NCBI RefSeq assembly: GCF_009905375.1
Contig: NC_133650.1
Span: forward strand, 170,518,518-170,582,517
DNA from: Apium graveolens
Lineage: Eukaryota > Streptophyta > Magnoliopsida > Apiales > Apiaceae
Direction: 5' to 3'
Length of the DNA: 64,000 nt
Shown here: positions 23,134 to 34,288 of the stretch, in pieces
Position numbering within the stretch: position 1 is the first letter of the stretch
Layout of the letters: each line of letters opens with the position of its first letter
Program-made: the position numbers and the translations under genes
The notes under the pieces: model-generated
Databases searched by the model: none
Told to the model about the DNA's origin: nothing
The model's input: only the letters and a program-made list of their open reading frames with translations

Positions 23134-25776
23134 ATGAAGGAGGTGGTGAAGAAAGAAATTCTGAAATGGCTAGATGCAGGCATCATTTATCCTATTTCTG
23201 ACAGCTCGTGGGTGAGCCCCGTACAATGTGTACCTAAGAAGGGAGGTATCACTGTGGTCGCAAATGAAAAGAATGAGCTCATCCCTACTCGAACAGTTAC
23301 AGGATGGAGAGTATGCATGGATTATAGAAAATTGAACAAAGCCACAAGGAAGGATCACTTCCCCCTTCCATTTATTGATCAGATGCTTGACAGATTGGCG
23401 GGTCATGAGTATTTTTGTCTTCGGGATGGTTATTCCGGGTATAATCAGATTTGTATTGCACCAGAGGATCAGGAAAAGACTACATTTACTTGTCCATTTG
23501 GCACATTTGCTTTTCGCAGAGTTTCGTTTGGGTTATGTGGCGCACCGGCCACCTTTCAGAGATGTATGATGGCTATATTCTCTGACATGATTGGAAATAA
23601 CGTCGAAGTGTTCATGGATGACTTCTCCGTCTTTGGACACTCATATGATGAATGTTTGAATAATCTGCGCGCCGTACTCAAAAGATGCGTGGAAACTAAT
23701 TTGGTGCTTAATTGGGAGAAATGTCACTTTATGGTGCGTGAAGGCATTATCCTTGGGCATAAGGTCTCTAGCAAGGGTCTGGAGGTGGACAAGGCCAAGG
23801 TGGGAGTCATTGAAAATCTTCCCCCACCTAATTCTGTGAAAGGAATCCGTAGTTTTCTTGGTCATGCGGGTTTTTATCGGCGATTCATCAAGGACTTTTC
23901 AAAGATATCTAAGCCGTTGTGCAATTTGCTTGAGAAAGATGTGCCTTTCAAATTTGATGATGAATGTTTGGCAGCATTCGAGACTCTCAAGGATAGTTTA
24001 ATCACGGCACCAGTCATTACAGCACCAGATTGGACAGAACCATTTGAGATGATGTGTGATGCGAGTGATTATGCGGTAGGTGCAGTTCTGGGACAGCGCA
24101 AGAAAAATCTCTTCCATGTGGTCTACTATGCGAGTAAGACTTTAAATGGTGCCCAATTGAACTACACCACTACTGAGAAGGAGCTTTTGGCTATAGTCTT
24201 TGGCTTTGAGAAATTTCGATCTTATCTGCTTGGTACGAAAGTAACAGTATTCACTGATCATGCAGCTATTCGCTATCTGGTTTCTAAGAAGAATTCGAAG
24301 CCGAGACTCATTCGTTGGGTGCTTTTACTTCAGGAATTTGAGTTAGAGATCAAAGATAGAAAAGGTACTGAGAATCAAGTAGCTGACCATCTCTCTAGGT
24401 TGGAGAATCCCGATTCTACTTCACAAGATAGGACGTTAATCAATGAATCTTTTCCGGATGAGCAGTTGTTTGCAATTCAGGAGGAAGAACCATGGTTTGC
24501 AGATATTGTAAACTATCTCGTCAGCAATATAATGCCTCCTAATTTGACATCCACTCAAAAGAAGAAGTTTCTGCATGAGGTGAAGTGGTATATGTGGGAT
24601 GAACCATATTTGTTTAGACAGGGAGCTGACCAGATCATCAGGAGATGTATCCCGTTCTGTGAGACGGAGGGGATATTACGAGACTGCCATTCCACGGTTT
24701 ATGGTGGACACTATGGCGGTGAGAAGACGGCAACTCGTATTCTGCAAGCAGGTTTTTTCTGGCCTACTTTGTTCAAGGATGCTCATCAGTTTGTTTTAAG
24801 GTGTGATCGTTGCCAAAGAGTGGGAAATTTGTCAAGGAAGGATGAAATGCCATTAAATGTGATGCTTGAAGTCGAGGTCTTTGATGTATGGGGAATCGAT
24901 TTAATGGGGCCTTTTATCTCGTCTTGCAATAATCAGTACATCTTGCTGGCAGTCGATTATGTCTCAAAATGGGTCGAAGTTAAAGCTTTACCGACAAATG
25001 ATGCAAAGGCAGTGCTAAATTTTCTTCATAAGCGAATTTTCACAAGGTTTGGAACACCTCGGGTAATCATAAGTGATGAAGGATCGCATTTTTGCAACCG
25101 TAAGTTCACTTCTATGATGCAGCGTTATAATGTGAATCATCGAGTAGCTACTGCCTATCATCCGCAAACAAATGGTCAAGCGGAAGTGTCTAACCGAGAG
25201 ATAAAGTGCATTCTAGAGAAGGTTGTTTGTCCGTCAAGGAAGGATTGGTCTTTAAAGCTCGATGAAGCTGTTTGGGCTTACAGAACAGCATACAAAACTC
25301 CACTTGGGATGTCACCGTTTCAGTTGGTGTACGGTAAGGGATGTCATCTACCTGCGGAGCTTGAGCATAAGGCCTACTGGGCATTGAAGAAATTGAACCT
25401 GGATTTAGATGCAGTTGGTAAGAAAAGAATGCTTCAGCTTAATGAACTTGATGAATTTCGACTTCAAGCGTACGAGAATAACAAAATGTATAAGGAAAAG
25501 GTGAAGAGGTGGCACGATAGGAAGCTACATCCTAAGTTATTTGTGCCAGGGCAACAAGTTCTTTTATTCAACTCTCGGCTCCGACTTTTTCCTGGGAAGT
25601 TGAAATCAAGGTGGTCTGGACCTTTTATTGTCAAAACTGTGTTTCCACATGGAGCGGTGGAAATTTTTGAGAATGATTCGGACCAAGCATTCAAGGGTAA
25701 CGGTCAGCGGTTGAAGCACTACTATGGGGACATGGCAAACCGAGAGGTGGTTAGTGCCATTTTTTTGACTACTTGA
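23134..25776 (+). CDS. pol: Athila-like pol: RT, RNase H, integrase (880 aa, uninterrupted)
   Basis: Polyprotein part that copies retrotransposon RNA into DNA and inserts it. RT spans about residues 1-250, with [30 protein letters not shown] and the active-site FMDD at 160-163. RNase H spans about 300-420, with catalytic-type Asp at 309 (MMCDASD) and [11 protein letters not shown]. The integrase zinc-binding region ([15 protein letters not shown]) precedes the catalytic core, with D589, D648 and E684, a DD35E spacing. The C-terminus follows [16 protein letters not shown]. The start at 23134 is only the first Met: the frame is open upstream to a TAG at 23110, and in a complete element pol continues from gag. 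An uncut ORF of this size suggests recent activity. It has no gag or protease here, so it is not functional alone. Confidence 0.92.
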   Translation: MKEVVKKEILKWLDAGIIYPISDSSWVSPVQCVPKKGGITVVANEKNELIPTRTVTGWRVCMDYRKLNKATRKDHFPLPFIDQMLDRLAGHEYFCLRDGYSGYNQICIAPEDQEKTTFTCPFGTFAFRRVSFGLCGAPATFQRCMMAIFSDMIGNNVEVFMDDFSVFGHSYDECLNNLRAVLKRCVETNLVLNWEKCHFMVREGIILGHKVSSKGLEVDKAKVGVIENLPPPNSVKGIRSFLGHAGFYRRFIKDFSKISKPLCNLLEKDVPFKFDDECLAAFETLKDSLITAPVITAPDWTEPFEMMCDASDYAVGAVLGQRKKNLFHVVYYASKTLNGAQLNYTTTEKELLAIVFGFEKFRSYLLGTKVTVFTDHAAIRYLVSKKNSKPRLIRWVLLLQEFELEIKDRKGTENQVADHLSRLENPDSTSQDRTLINESFPDEQLFAIQEEEPWFADIVNYLVSNIMPPNLTSTQKKKFLHEVKWYMWDEPYLFRQGADQIIRRCIPFCETEGILRDCHSTVYGGHYGGEKTATRILQAGFFWPTLFKDAHQFVLRCDRCQRVGNLSRKDEMPLNVMLEVEVFDVWGIDLMGPFISSCNNQYILLAVDYVSKWVEVKALPTNDAKAVLNFLHKRIFTRFGTPRVIISDEGSHFCNRKFTSMMQRYNVNHRVATAYHPQTNGQAEVSNREIKCILEKVVCPSRKDWSLKLDEAVWAYRTAYKTPLGMSPFQLVYGKGCHLPAELEHKAYWALKKLNLDLDAVGKKRMLQLNELDEFRLQAYENNKMYKEKVKRWHDRKLHPKLFVPGQQVLLFNSRLRLFPGKLKSRWSGPFIVKTVFPHGAVEIFENDSDQAFKGNGQRLKHYYGDMANREVVSAIFLTT

Positions 25777-26222
25777 GAAAGGTACGGAACGTCAAGCTAA
25801 TAACGAAAAAGAAGCGCTGCGTGGGAGGCAACCCATGAATTGTTGTTACAGGAACCCTTAAAAGTTAATAACCTATCCAAAAACACAAAAAAATCAGAAA
25901 ACAGGTGCTGAAAAAAAAAATCCAGAGACCCTCTGCGCGCCCGCGCAGCTATGCTGAGCGGCCGCGCAGGGGTCGAGTTCCAGAAAATTTTTTACAGTTC
26001 AGAAAAAAAAAACAAACAAAAACACAGAAACAGTTTTAGCCCATAAACCCACGAATTTTTCCCACTACCCCATCATTTTATCCCTTAATTCCCAAACCCT
26101 AATCTAATCCACACCATATATATACATACACCTATCCTACATATCTCCCACAAAACTTCCTACACTTAAACCCTCTCACAAACATCAAAAATCAGTTCTT
26201 ACACACTTTTATTCACGAATCA
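25777..26222 (+). promoter_or_regulatory. Athila pol-aORF spacer with promoter-like module
   Basis: Holds three notable items. GTGGGAGGCAACCCA at 25821-25835 is a small TGGG/CCCA hairpin, and I recall similar sequence at this place in other Athila elements. The CG palindrome pair CTGCGCGCCCGCGCAG (25933-25948) and CTGAGCGGCCGCGCAG (25954-25969) is the same cassette as in the LTR promoter. A TATA run TATATATA at 26117-26124 lies about 100 bp before the aORF ATG, followed by a C/A-rich leader typical of plant 5' UTRs. Together they look like an internal promoter. This is inference; no transcript data are available. Confidence 0.5.
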
Positions 26223-27395
26223 ATGGCACCCAAGAGAGCACGCACTATTGACAGCAGCAGCACAGTTCCTACTGCTGATTCATCGAGGGGTACTGCTGCA
26301 AGGCCTCGGTTAACTGACAAAGCTGCGGAGGAGGAGTACACTAGGCTGTTGGGGAAGCCGATTCTGAAGGAGAGGGGGTTTTTACCATCAGGGAGGGATG
26401 GTGAGTTGTTGCCCATGATTGTAGAGAAGGGGTGGATAGCTTTTTGTGAGTCACCCGAAGCAGTACCGATGAGCGTTGTTCACGAGTTCTACGCGAACGC
26501 GAAGGCTGAAAAGAATGGGTTTTTTGTAGTCCGTGGGCTGACGGTTGATTATCATCCTGCGGCGATTCGCCGTGTGATTGGACAGCGAGAGAGGAAGCCC
26601 GAGGAGGAGAACTGGAATGAAAAGACTGCTGAGGATTTTGACTTGGATTTGATTTGTGTGACTCTCTGTCGACCGGGCACAGTTTGGACCCGCAGTCCAG
26701 GAAATAATGAGTATCGTCACTTTCCGGCGATTGCCATGAACAGGTATGCCCGTGCATGGAATGCATTTATATGTGCTAATATTTTGCCTTCTTCATATGC
26801 ACACGAGGTCACAGTTGAGAGAGCACAGTTGTTGTGGGGAATTCTGCATGATGAGTACTATGTGGACCTTGGTGAGTTTATCTACCAAGGAATTCTGAAG
26901 TTTTTGAGGGGAGCAAAGCATATGAACATCCCTTATGCATCCACGGTTATGAAGCTATGCCGAGCAGTGGGAGTGAACTGGCCGGCTCATGAGCAGTTGC
27001 AGTTGCCAGCAGCTCCGATTGATTCTGGCACTCTGAATGGGATGCAGGAGTGGACCGGTGGTGAGCCTGAGGAGCATGGGCTGGGTTATCGTCTTCCAGG
27101 AGGGCGTCCAGCACGAGGTGCTACTATGGCTAGGCCAGGGCGTGGTGAGGCTAGTTCTTCGAGAGCTCAGGAGGGTGCTGGGATGGGTGATGCCCAGTAT
27201 AGGAGGCTTTCACGACGGATGGATGCCATGTATGAGACGTAGAGCAGGTTTGCTCAGGAGCTCACCCTTGCGTTAGGGACTGCTTTTCGAGGCCTTGGAG
27301 CTGATATCCAGTGGCCAGTTTTTGGTGAGGACTCTGCATACCCACCGCCTGATACTCCACCCACTGAGGGTGATGATGATGATGACTCCGAGTAG
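26223..27395 (+). pseudogene. Athila aORF ('putative plant transposon protein' type), one in-frame stop
   Basis: ORF in the env position of Athila. The first 339 codons are open: a basic N-terminus (MAPKRARTIDSSS), then a domain with VVHEFYANAKAEKNGFFVV, RGLTVDYHPAAIRRVIG and a conserved LLWGILHDEYYVDLGEFI region. This resembles the plant protein domain annotated as 'putative plant transposon protein'. I see no signal peptide or membrane helix, so an envelope role is not supported. An amber TAG at 27240-27242 is followed by 50 further open codons ending in an acidic tail (GDDDDDSE) at TAG 27393. It is either one disabling mutation or a leaky stop. The C-terminal part is Gly/Arg-rich. Function unknown. 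Confidence 0.7.
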
Positions 27396-28540
27396 GTATA
27401 CCCTGTGTTCCTTTCTACTACTTTCACTGAGGACAGTGAAGATTTTTAGTTTGGGGGTGGTAGTTAAGGAATATTGTGTGTGTGTCATTTAGTTGCATAT
27501 TCATGATAGTTTAGTTCATATAGTTGCATAATTTATGCCATTTAGTTTTTTTTTATGAATGTCATGTAGCTCATGCATTTACCATGATCCCTTTTGCAAT
27601 AAGTTATCGACTGAATTGTGATATTGATGCGAGTGTAGTGATATCATTAAAGTGATATTAAGTTGTGTAGGTTGATATGCATGCTAGAAATAATTGTAAG
27701 TCCACTAAGTCTTAAAGAATGCGTAAGGGCTAGATTGTTGTTATGATTTGGTTGTTTTCAAGGTCAATCTACTTATTATGCTTAGAATTCGATTATAGGT
27801 TCTTAGTGATAAAGACATGAAAAAAGAAAAAAATTTGGAGAAAAAAATATGGAAGTTGTTGCTAGTTGTGGCTAGGCGTCAAATGGCTAGTAGCCGGCTC
27901 GCATATGTTGCGAGTAGTCTAGGGTTGAGCATGATGGAGCGAAACGCACTTGCTCAGAAGTTATTAAAAAAAAAAAAAAAAATTTGCATAGTTGATCAAG
28001 AGTGGGCTCTTTGGTATTCGAGTTATTAAGTTCTTAGGGGACTTTGTGCCTAGTGACCTAAGGCTTTTAGAGTCCGGGATCCGCTAACCTAACGCTCGTT
28101 ACATGGATACCATTGTATAAGTCTTTTGTGGACCTCACTCATTGCACGGTCAAATAAGCATTTGAGTTGTAAATAAAAAGCACGATTCCGTAGTAAGCTC
28201 CAGAGTTCTTGTAGTTTTGTATATCACTTTGTGCCTAGAATTTTTATTCTTTGTATAATCGTAGGATTGCCTTGAGGATAGTCTAGTCATAGTAATTGGT
28301 CTAGTTCCGAAGCATATCTGTTAAGCATTTGCACACACCACGTTTCTGGCTGTATGTCCGTTTGCATGAGTTTATTGATCTTTAGTTGTCTAACTGCATT
28401 CGTTGAGATGTGACAATTTGGTTGGTTAATTGTAGTAAGGGGGATCGCTGCATTTTCATATAGATTGCATTCATGCATATTTTTATTTGTTTTTGAGTCT
28501 GTGACGCTTGAGGGCAAGCATCGATGTAAGTTTGGGGGTG
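27396..28540 (+). other. Athila 3' internal tail and polypurine tract
   Basis: No convincing gene. It carries a polypurine-like TTTGGGGGTGG near 27450, A-rich runs at 27818-27850 and 27965-27982, and at its end the polypurine tract AAGTTTGGGGGTG (28528-28540). The last 417 bp are duplicated at 21262-21678. Small ORFs such as 27817-28029 are A-run artefacts. Confidence 0.6.
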
Positions 28541-29961
28541 TGATAAGTGGCATTTTATACCACTTAGAACGTCTTAAAATGGCTTAAATTGGTGTCTTGA
28601 AATCAAGTATTTTGTGTATTTGATGCGTTTTTCTAGTGTTTATGCATTTTAGGGTATTAGTTGTATTTCGGGGGAGGAATCATCAAGAATAAGCCTTGGC
28701 ATGTGTTCACCATTGCGAGAGGAAAGGAACGGGCAGATTACGGCGAAGAAACGGAGCAAACCTGGATTTTTTCCAGTAGAGGCCTACGCGCCCGCGCAGC
28801 AATGCTGAGCGGCCGCGCAGGGTCGGGGAAAAAGATAAATTATTTTAGACTTCTACTTCTGTTTGGCTTCTAACTTCTATGTAATCTGAGTTTTATGGGA
28901 CTATTATATAAGTAGATTTGAGACGTTTTCACAGAGGATAGATTGGAAGAAAAAAGAAGATTGTGTTTTACGCAAGAAGCGAAGGAGATAAGGAAGAAGA
29001 CCGATTTAGCACACCGCAACGAAGAGGAAGCATATTTTCTTGTGATTCTTGTTTCGTTGTAACGTTGGATGCTAGTTTTCTTGCTTTGACTTATTTACTC
29101 TTGTGACGTACTCTGTTTTAATATAATTAGTTTAGTTATTATTTTCTTGTGTTTGTTTATCATGATTTCATATGAACCCATGATGGCGATAAGTTCTATT
29201 ATGGGCTAATCGTGATCATGGGGTTGCAACGGATTTATTATGGAATTCTTTAGTTAATTGTTTAATACTTTAGTGTGTGATGATTGCTTGATATCTAGTA
29301 TTGGTTGTGCGTATTCGTCTTATGTGCGTCGCGAACATATAAGATAGGGTGTTAATCTCTTGTGAAGCGACAGTGGATCTTGAGATTTAGAACTTGCCAT
29401 GCTAGCATAGGTTCATGTACGTTGTGCATGATTAGTGAGTAACTCTAACAGTTTTATTTGCCCTATGTAATCAAAAGGAATAACTTGTGCTTAAATCGTT
29501 GTGTTGTCAATTTCTGTAGACATATAGGAACTCAACATAATTGATGAATATTCAACTTCTATCTTAATTGTGGATGCTTGGTGGAATGGTATTAGTACAA
29601 TGAAAGTTGGCTTTTATCAGTTTCGTGTTATTCGATTAATATCATCACTGTCACATGCTAAAGGTAATAACAATGGCTATAGAAGGAAGTAATAATGAAG
29701 TTGTGATCTCATGAGTGTTTATTATTGATAAATTGAAGTGTTAGTTAAGTGGTTAATTAAGTAGTTAATTATAGTTAATATTTAATCAAAAAATTTAAAT
29801 GTTATTATCTTAACATTGAGAAGTAATCATACATTGGTGAGTGAGTTTAATTAGACAATAATTTAGTCTGAGTCTCTGAGGGAACGAACTAGAAAGTATT
29901 CTATATTATTTGCGAACGCGTATACTTGCGTGAATATTAGCGCGTGTTTTCACCCTAACAT
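28541..29961 (+). repeat. Athila-like LTR (right, complete), 1421 bp
   Basis: From TGATAAGTGGCATTTTATAC to TTTTCACCCTAACA. Nearly identical to the left LTR but with a single copy of the CG palindrome cassette. The end abuts S2 aORF sequence at 29962. Confidence 0.9.
28784..28912 (+). promoter_or_regulatory. LTR promoter module: single CG palindrome cassette and TATA box
   Basis: CTACGCGCCCGCGCAG (28784-28799, one change from the left copies) and CTGAGCGGCCGCGCAG (28804-28819), then TATATAAG at 28905-28912, 85 bp downstream. Same spacing as in the left LTR. Confidence 0.5.
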
Positions 29962-30769
29962 CATCCAAAAAGAGATTTATGTCTGAAAATTCTCAGATGT
30001 CACATATGAAGAGTTGATCTCCTTTGTTGACAGTAGGTTTGGGTTTGGCCACTTGCTTGGATTTGAGCTTGGTAGTCTTGACCGCTTCGACTGCTCTTTT
30101 CTTTGTCTTTCTTTGTTTAGCAAGGATTGGAAGATTTAGATCAGGAAGAGGAAAGCGTCCCAATCTATTGGCTCATCCTTTGGAACAACAGGATCACTAT
30201 GAAAGGTGATGTTGGGATCAACCTTGAACCCAGCCTCATTTATAGTAGGTATGGCTGGTTGACTAGAAGTTGTAGAATTGGCTAGCATGTAATCTTCCTT
30301 GTCTTCATCAAAATCTATCTTCCTCTTTGCATGGATCTTGTATCTAAACTTTCTCTTTATCTGCTTTGGTTCTTCTTTATTTCCTTCACCCATATTCTCA
30401 GTTGGAAAAATAGTTTCTGTGATTGCAGGCTTCTTAGCTTGGTTCTTGGCATCTAAAGCAGCTTGCTTTTGTTGTTATTTGAGCCTCACCTTTTCCTCTT
30501 TCTTGGCCTCTGCAAATTATGGATGTCCAACCGCTACACAGATCAGTTTACCATTTCTGTAGATTTTAGCAATCCTTTTCTTTAGCACTGAGTCTCTAGG
30601 GTCTTTGAAGAAAGCTATGGACCTTCCAAGCAGCTTCTTTTCATCTGGCCTAGGGGTTTCATACAATAGGTCCAATAGATTTTTGTCTGAGGTTTTTGGA
30701 TAAATTCTTTTTGGCTTAAAAATCACACTATCCTTTGGAGACTTGATTGTTGAGGGTTGACCCCTTTCT
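29962..30769 (-). pseudogene. S2 aORF, C-terminal part
   Basis: Minus-strand coding-like sequence continuing the S2 aORF beyond C1. It reads ERGQPSTIKSPKDSVIFKP, LLGRSIAFFKDPRDSVLKKR and KIYRNGKLICVAVGHP, then Lys-rich segments (KAKR, KQRKTKKRAVEAVKTTKLKS) like those of the S1 aORF. In-frame stops are present near 30476 and 30180-30140. It is cut by the Athila LTR edge at 29962. Function unknown; the basic regions might bind nucleic acid or direct nuclear entry, which is speculation. Confidence 0.65.
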
Positions 30770-32431
30770 TGAAAGGAATATGTCCTAAGTCCAATCATGA
30801 ATTAGGATTTAGGAATAACTTTTTATGTAATCTGTTTTGATTTCATTGATATTAATAAAAGACTTGTTTTGTTTTTATTACAGGCTCTATCTATTTAAGT
30901 GTTTAAATAAGATATACCATAGTTTAGAGTAAAGCTTTTTATGGATTATGATGAGATCATAATAGTGAGACCTAAAAGATGATTACTCTAAACTTAAATA
31001 GTTCCTGGTCGTAGGATTACTAACTGGTAATTAATAATCCGCAGAGATCGGTACATACTATGCTTGCTTCATTATGAAGGATGTTTGTTCTCATAGACAT
31101 TTTTGTGGTGACACTATAGCTAGTATGTAGGTGCTTATTATAGAATAAGTTCACTGAACATGACTCGCACAGCTGAACAACTGATGGAGTTCACTCACGT
31201 GTTAGCAGTTGTTCACATAGTGATAGTTGTACAAGTATCCTTAGACTTGAGGTCATCATAGTCATCTTGTGTACACTGAACTATGCTTTGGTTTAGTTCT
31301 TAGTCTCCAGGGATAATTATTAGGGCTCTACTGGGTATAGGAATTTGTACACGAAGATAGTGTATGATCAATAAAGGATCTACCCCTTCCAGTGAAGGAA
31401 GCGAATGTTCAAGGCTGATCCACTTATGCTAGTTCAGGAATCTCTGGCCAGAGTGAATGAAATTAGAAAGGAGTTTCTAATTTGCATAGAACTACGCATT
31501 GTAAATGGTAAGCAAGTGATTAAATTAGATAGGCTTGACACGAGATTCATGCCTTGTATTTAATCGGGACATTGTAGGGTAGAAGGAGTTTATTGTACGG
31601 TAACTATTCACTGAATAGGTTCTTGGTATTCTAAGCAGTGAATTCATATTATCCGGATAGTCGCGATATGCTGAGAAGTATCCCTCACGATGTAGAATAA
31701 ATGTGATTAATTAATTAATCATATTTAATAAATTAGAGAATTTATATAAATAATGATAAAATAGTTTTATTATTATTTATTTCTACTACCGGCTTAGTAT
31801 TGAACCTATAGGGTCACACCATAAAAAGAGAATGATTTTATGGTGGAGGAATTAATTAATAATGGCTAATAATTATTTATTTGTGAAATATATAATTAAT
31901 TGGCAAATTTAATAATTGATTAAATGAGATTTAATTGATTATAAATTAATTAAGAAAAGTTCTTAATATTATTAATTAAGGATTTAATATTTGGAAATTA
32001 AATCAAGAGAGAGAATTATTTCTAAAGTGTTTAGAAAAAGGATTAATAATTAAAAGGTGTTTTAATTATTAATGAGAATAATAAATGGGATAATAATAAT
32101 AATATTTATGGGAAAATTTCAGCTGAAAATTTTGCCTATAAATATACTATTATAGACCCTATTTTTATTTGAACCCCAAAACCCAAAAAGTTTGGAAAAC
32201 CCAATTCTCTCCACCTCCTTCCTCCTCATTAACATCGTTTTCTTGGTAGATACCGGTGGAGTGCTTCACACTTGAGAAGCAACTGCTAAGGATCTCTGAT
32301 CGTTGTCTCTGAATTATTTTAAAGGTTAGATTCGATCCCTCGAATTTTTATTCATGATCTGTATGCTTTTATTTGGATTTTATATGTGCGAAAGTGTTTT
32401 GCCATGCCTCCGCTGCGATTAAAATCCAACA
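30770..32431 (+). repeat. C1 5' LTR, 1662 bp
   Basis: From TGAAAGGAATATGTCCTAAG to GATTAAAATCCAACA. Very AT-rich in its second half. It pairs with 37090-38751. Confidence 0.9.
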
Positions 32432-32432
32432 A

Positions 32433-32444
32433 TGGTATCAGAGC
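32433..32444 (+). promoter_or_regulatory. C1 primer-binding site (initiator tRNA-Met)
   Basis: TGGTATCAGAGC, complementary to the 3' end of plant initiator tRNA-Met, one base after the LTR. It primes minus-strand DNA synthesis. Confidence 0.9.
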
Positions 32445-32883
32445 ATAGGTTGTATGCATATAGATCTGTGGTAAAATTTTCAGAATTTTATGTGCTTGTA
32501 TGAATTAATTATGATTTTTACAAGTTATATTATGGATTAATTTTGTCTGATGAGAAATCGTTTCTTATAATAATTTTGAATGTTGATCTGGGTTCTACAA
32601 GTATTGTAGATCGTCTGGGTATTTTTTTCATAATTTTAGGATGTATAGATTTTTTATTATAAATTTTTGAAGTTCTTGTAATTAAATTCGTAATTTAATA
32701 AGTAAATATATGTATATATAGTATATATATATGTTTGTATTGCTTGTCTACATAATCTGTGAGGGTTCTACTGTTGAATGCACGGGAGAAAGAAGAGTAC
32801 AGAGACAGTTAGGTACGGCGGCACGCTAGTCGAGGAGGAAAGCGGCGGCGTTTCGCAGAAAAGAAAAAAAATAAAATAAAGGG

Positions 32884-33023
32884 GGTGTCGTGCATTCCGG
32901 GAATGCGTTACACCCTGTGACGCATTCACGGAATGCGTTACACCTTTTAATGGCTTAAAAGGGTTGTAACGCATCACCGGAATGCGTTACAGGGCTTGTA
33001 ACGCGTTCCTGTAATGCGTTACA
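32884..33023 (+). repeat. Four consecutive 27-31 bp palindromes in C1 leader
   Basis: Stems at 32884-32914 (GGTGT + GCATTCC arms), 32916-32942 (12-bp stem TGTGACGCATTC/GAATGCGTTACA with one wobble), 32965-32991 (TGTAACGCAT/ATGCGTTACA) and 32997-33023 (11-bp stem). All share the half-site TGTAACGCATTCC. They are CpG-rich inside an AT-rich element. Minus-strand ORF 32768-32977 over this block is a by-product of the repeats. Confidence 0.85.
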
Positions 33024-33700
33024 GCCCGACTGTTTACATTAAAATTGATTTTCTGGGAGTTTCGTAACTCCGTTTTGGGCGTGCAATATACCGTTGGATT
33101 TGTTTTTCCGAGACGGATCTAATGGAGTGATCAATTTTAGTTTATATAAAAGTTTTGAACTTTTTATATTTCCAAAAGTGTTTTAAAGCTGTTTTTAACT
33201 ATTTTAACTGCTTTTAAATGCTTCATGTGATACATAGAGATGTATAATGCTTAGATCAATATGCTAGATGATGTAACATGCCTACCTTGATGTTTATTCA
33301 TGTTTATATATGTGATATATGCTTAGTTTATCATGCGATGATAGATTTAGGTGAACTTAAATGAACATAAGGCGTTTGTTAGACAACCTAGTACAGTGAA
33401 ATTATTTCATAACCTTAATAACAATATTATGAATACAATCATGAGATTCTTATGTTTTTGAAACACGTAATTGAATATGAATTTTCGATATGAGAGAAAG
33501 GATGATTCTGTCAAGAACAGATTTCTATCTGTAAGAAAGGGTTATTAAGTGACGCTTCTTGACAATGCTCCACCCGATCTGGGTCATCTGATTATCGATT
33601 ATTGATTTGAAATATTTAATTTAAAAGGAAGAATCTCTTTATAATATGATTATGATTGTAACGTAATATAATCCCTCTAAAATTAAATAATATCAAGTAG
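33024..33700 (+). other. C1 leader, unstructured middle
   Basis: About 0.7 kb of AT-rich leader between the palindromes and the hairpin array. No gene or clear repeat seen. Confidence 0.5.
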
Positions 33701-33705
33701 GAATT

Positions 33706-34097
33706 GGCCAATGACACAACGGGCTTGTGTCGGTCATAGCCTTCCAACATGATAGAAAAGTAGTTCTTATTTTTGAATCATTGTCGGTTCGTGCTACAGC
33801 CGAGGGCTTTGATTTCGAAATAAGAAATACTTGTCTATTACATAGAGATGTGTACATTGAATAAGAATCTAAAGGTCGGTACATGCCACAGCCGTGGGCC
33901 TTTGGGGACTGATTCAACTGTACGGAATGTTGGGTTAGACTTGACTTAGAATATTGAGTTTGTCGTGCCACAGCCGAGACTCAATTATTCAAGGGGCTAA
34001 AGTTTGATTAGGGAATAACATAAGATGTAATTGACAAGAGTTGTCTGCCTATTGAACATTACATGGCGGTTCGTGCTACAGCCGGGGTTGTGTAATG
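33706..34097 (+). repeat. Hairpin array with shared core in C1 leader
   Basis: Four hairpins share a core resembling CGGT(T/A)C(G/A)TGC(T/C)ACAGCCG but have different outer stems that are each self-complementary: 33776-33814 (AATCA/TGATT), 33871-33903 (AAAGG/CCTTT), 33953-33985 (ATTGAGT/ACTCAAT, core shortened) and 34057-34097 (CATTACA/TGTAATG). A fifth, diverged one at 33713-33731 has GACACAA/TTGTGTC. The pattern suggests conserved RNA structure upstream of gag. Confidence 0.7.
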
Positions 34098-34288
34098 GAA
34101 TGTAGGATCCCTATTCCCACTAGCATTATGAATGCTTAATTTTTCACGTAGGGGGTTGAATAAATTAGGTAAACTAGTGGGAGCCACTTATGAATAAAGA
34201 CCCGATTCATATAGTGTTTTTAAAATGAAATCGAATATTTGCTAAGTGTTGTTATGTGTTTATCATTTACAGATTTACTTTGTATGTT

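Larger units (their letters stand above)
23094..29961 (+). mobile_element. A2: Athila-like Ty3/gypsy, gag-deleted
   Basis: Contains intact RT-RNase H-integrase, a pol-aORF spacer with promoter-like elements, an aORF, a 1.1-kb 3' tail, polypurine tract and a complete 1421-bp LTR. The pol sequence and the extra downstream ORF identify the Athila lineage. Primer site, gag and protease are absent, because LTR sequence joins directly to the pol frame at 23093/23094. The right edge (29961/29962) lies inside the S2 aORF; the following bases are TCATC. The left target flank is lost. Confidence 0.85.

Noticed and set aside
27817..28029. Lys-rich ORF and long A-run, possibly a retroposon poly-A tail
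   Set aside because: It lies within the Athila tail, with no target duplication or retroposon body next to it.
32432..32446. Possible tRNA-related sequence at TGGTATCAGAGC
   Set aside because: Only the primer-binding complement of initiator tRNA-Met, not a tRNA gene.
33693..33971. 92-codon minus-strand ORF in the C1 leader
   Set aside because: Overlaps the hairpin array on the antisense strand, with no recognisable domain.
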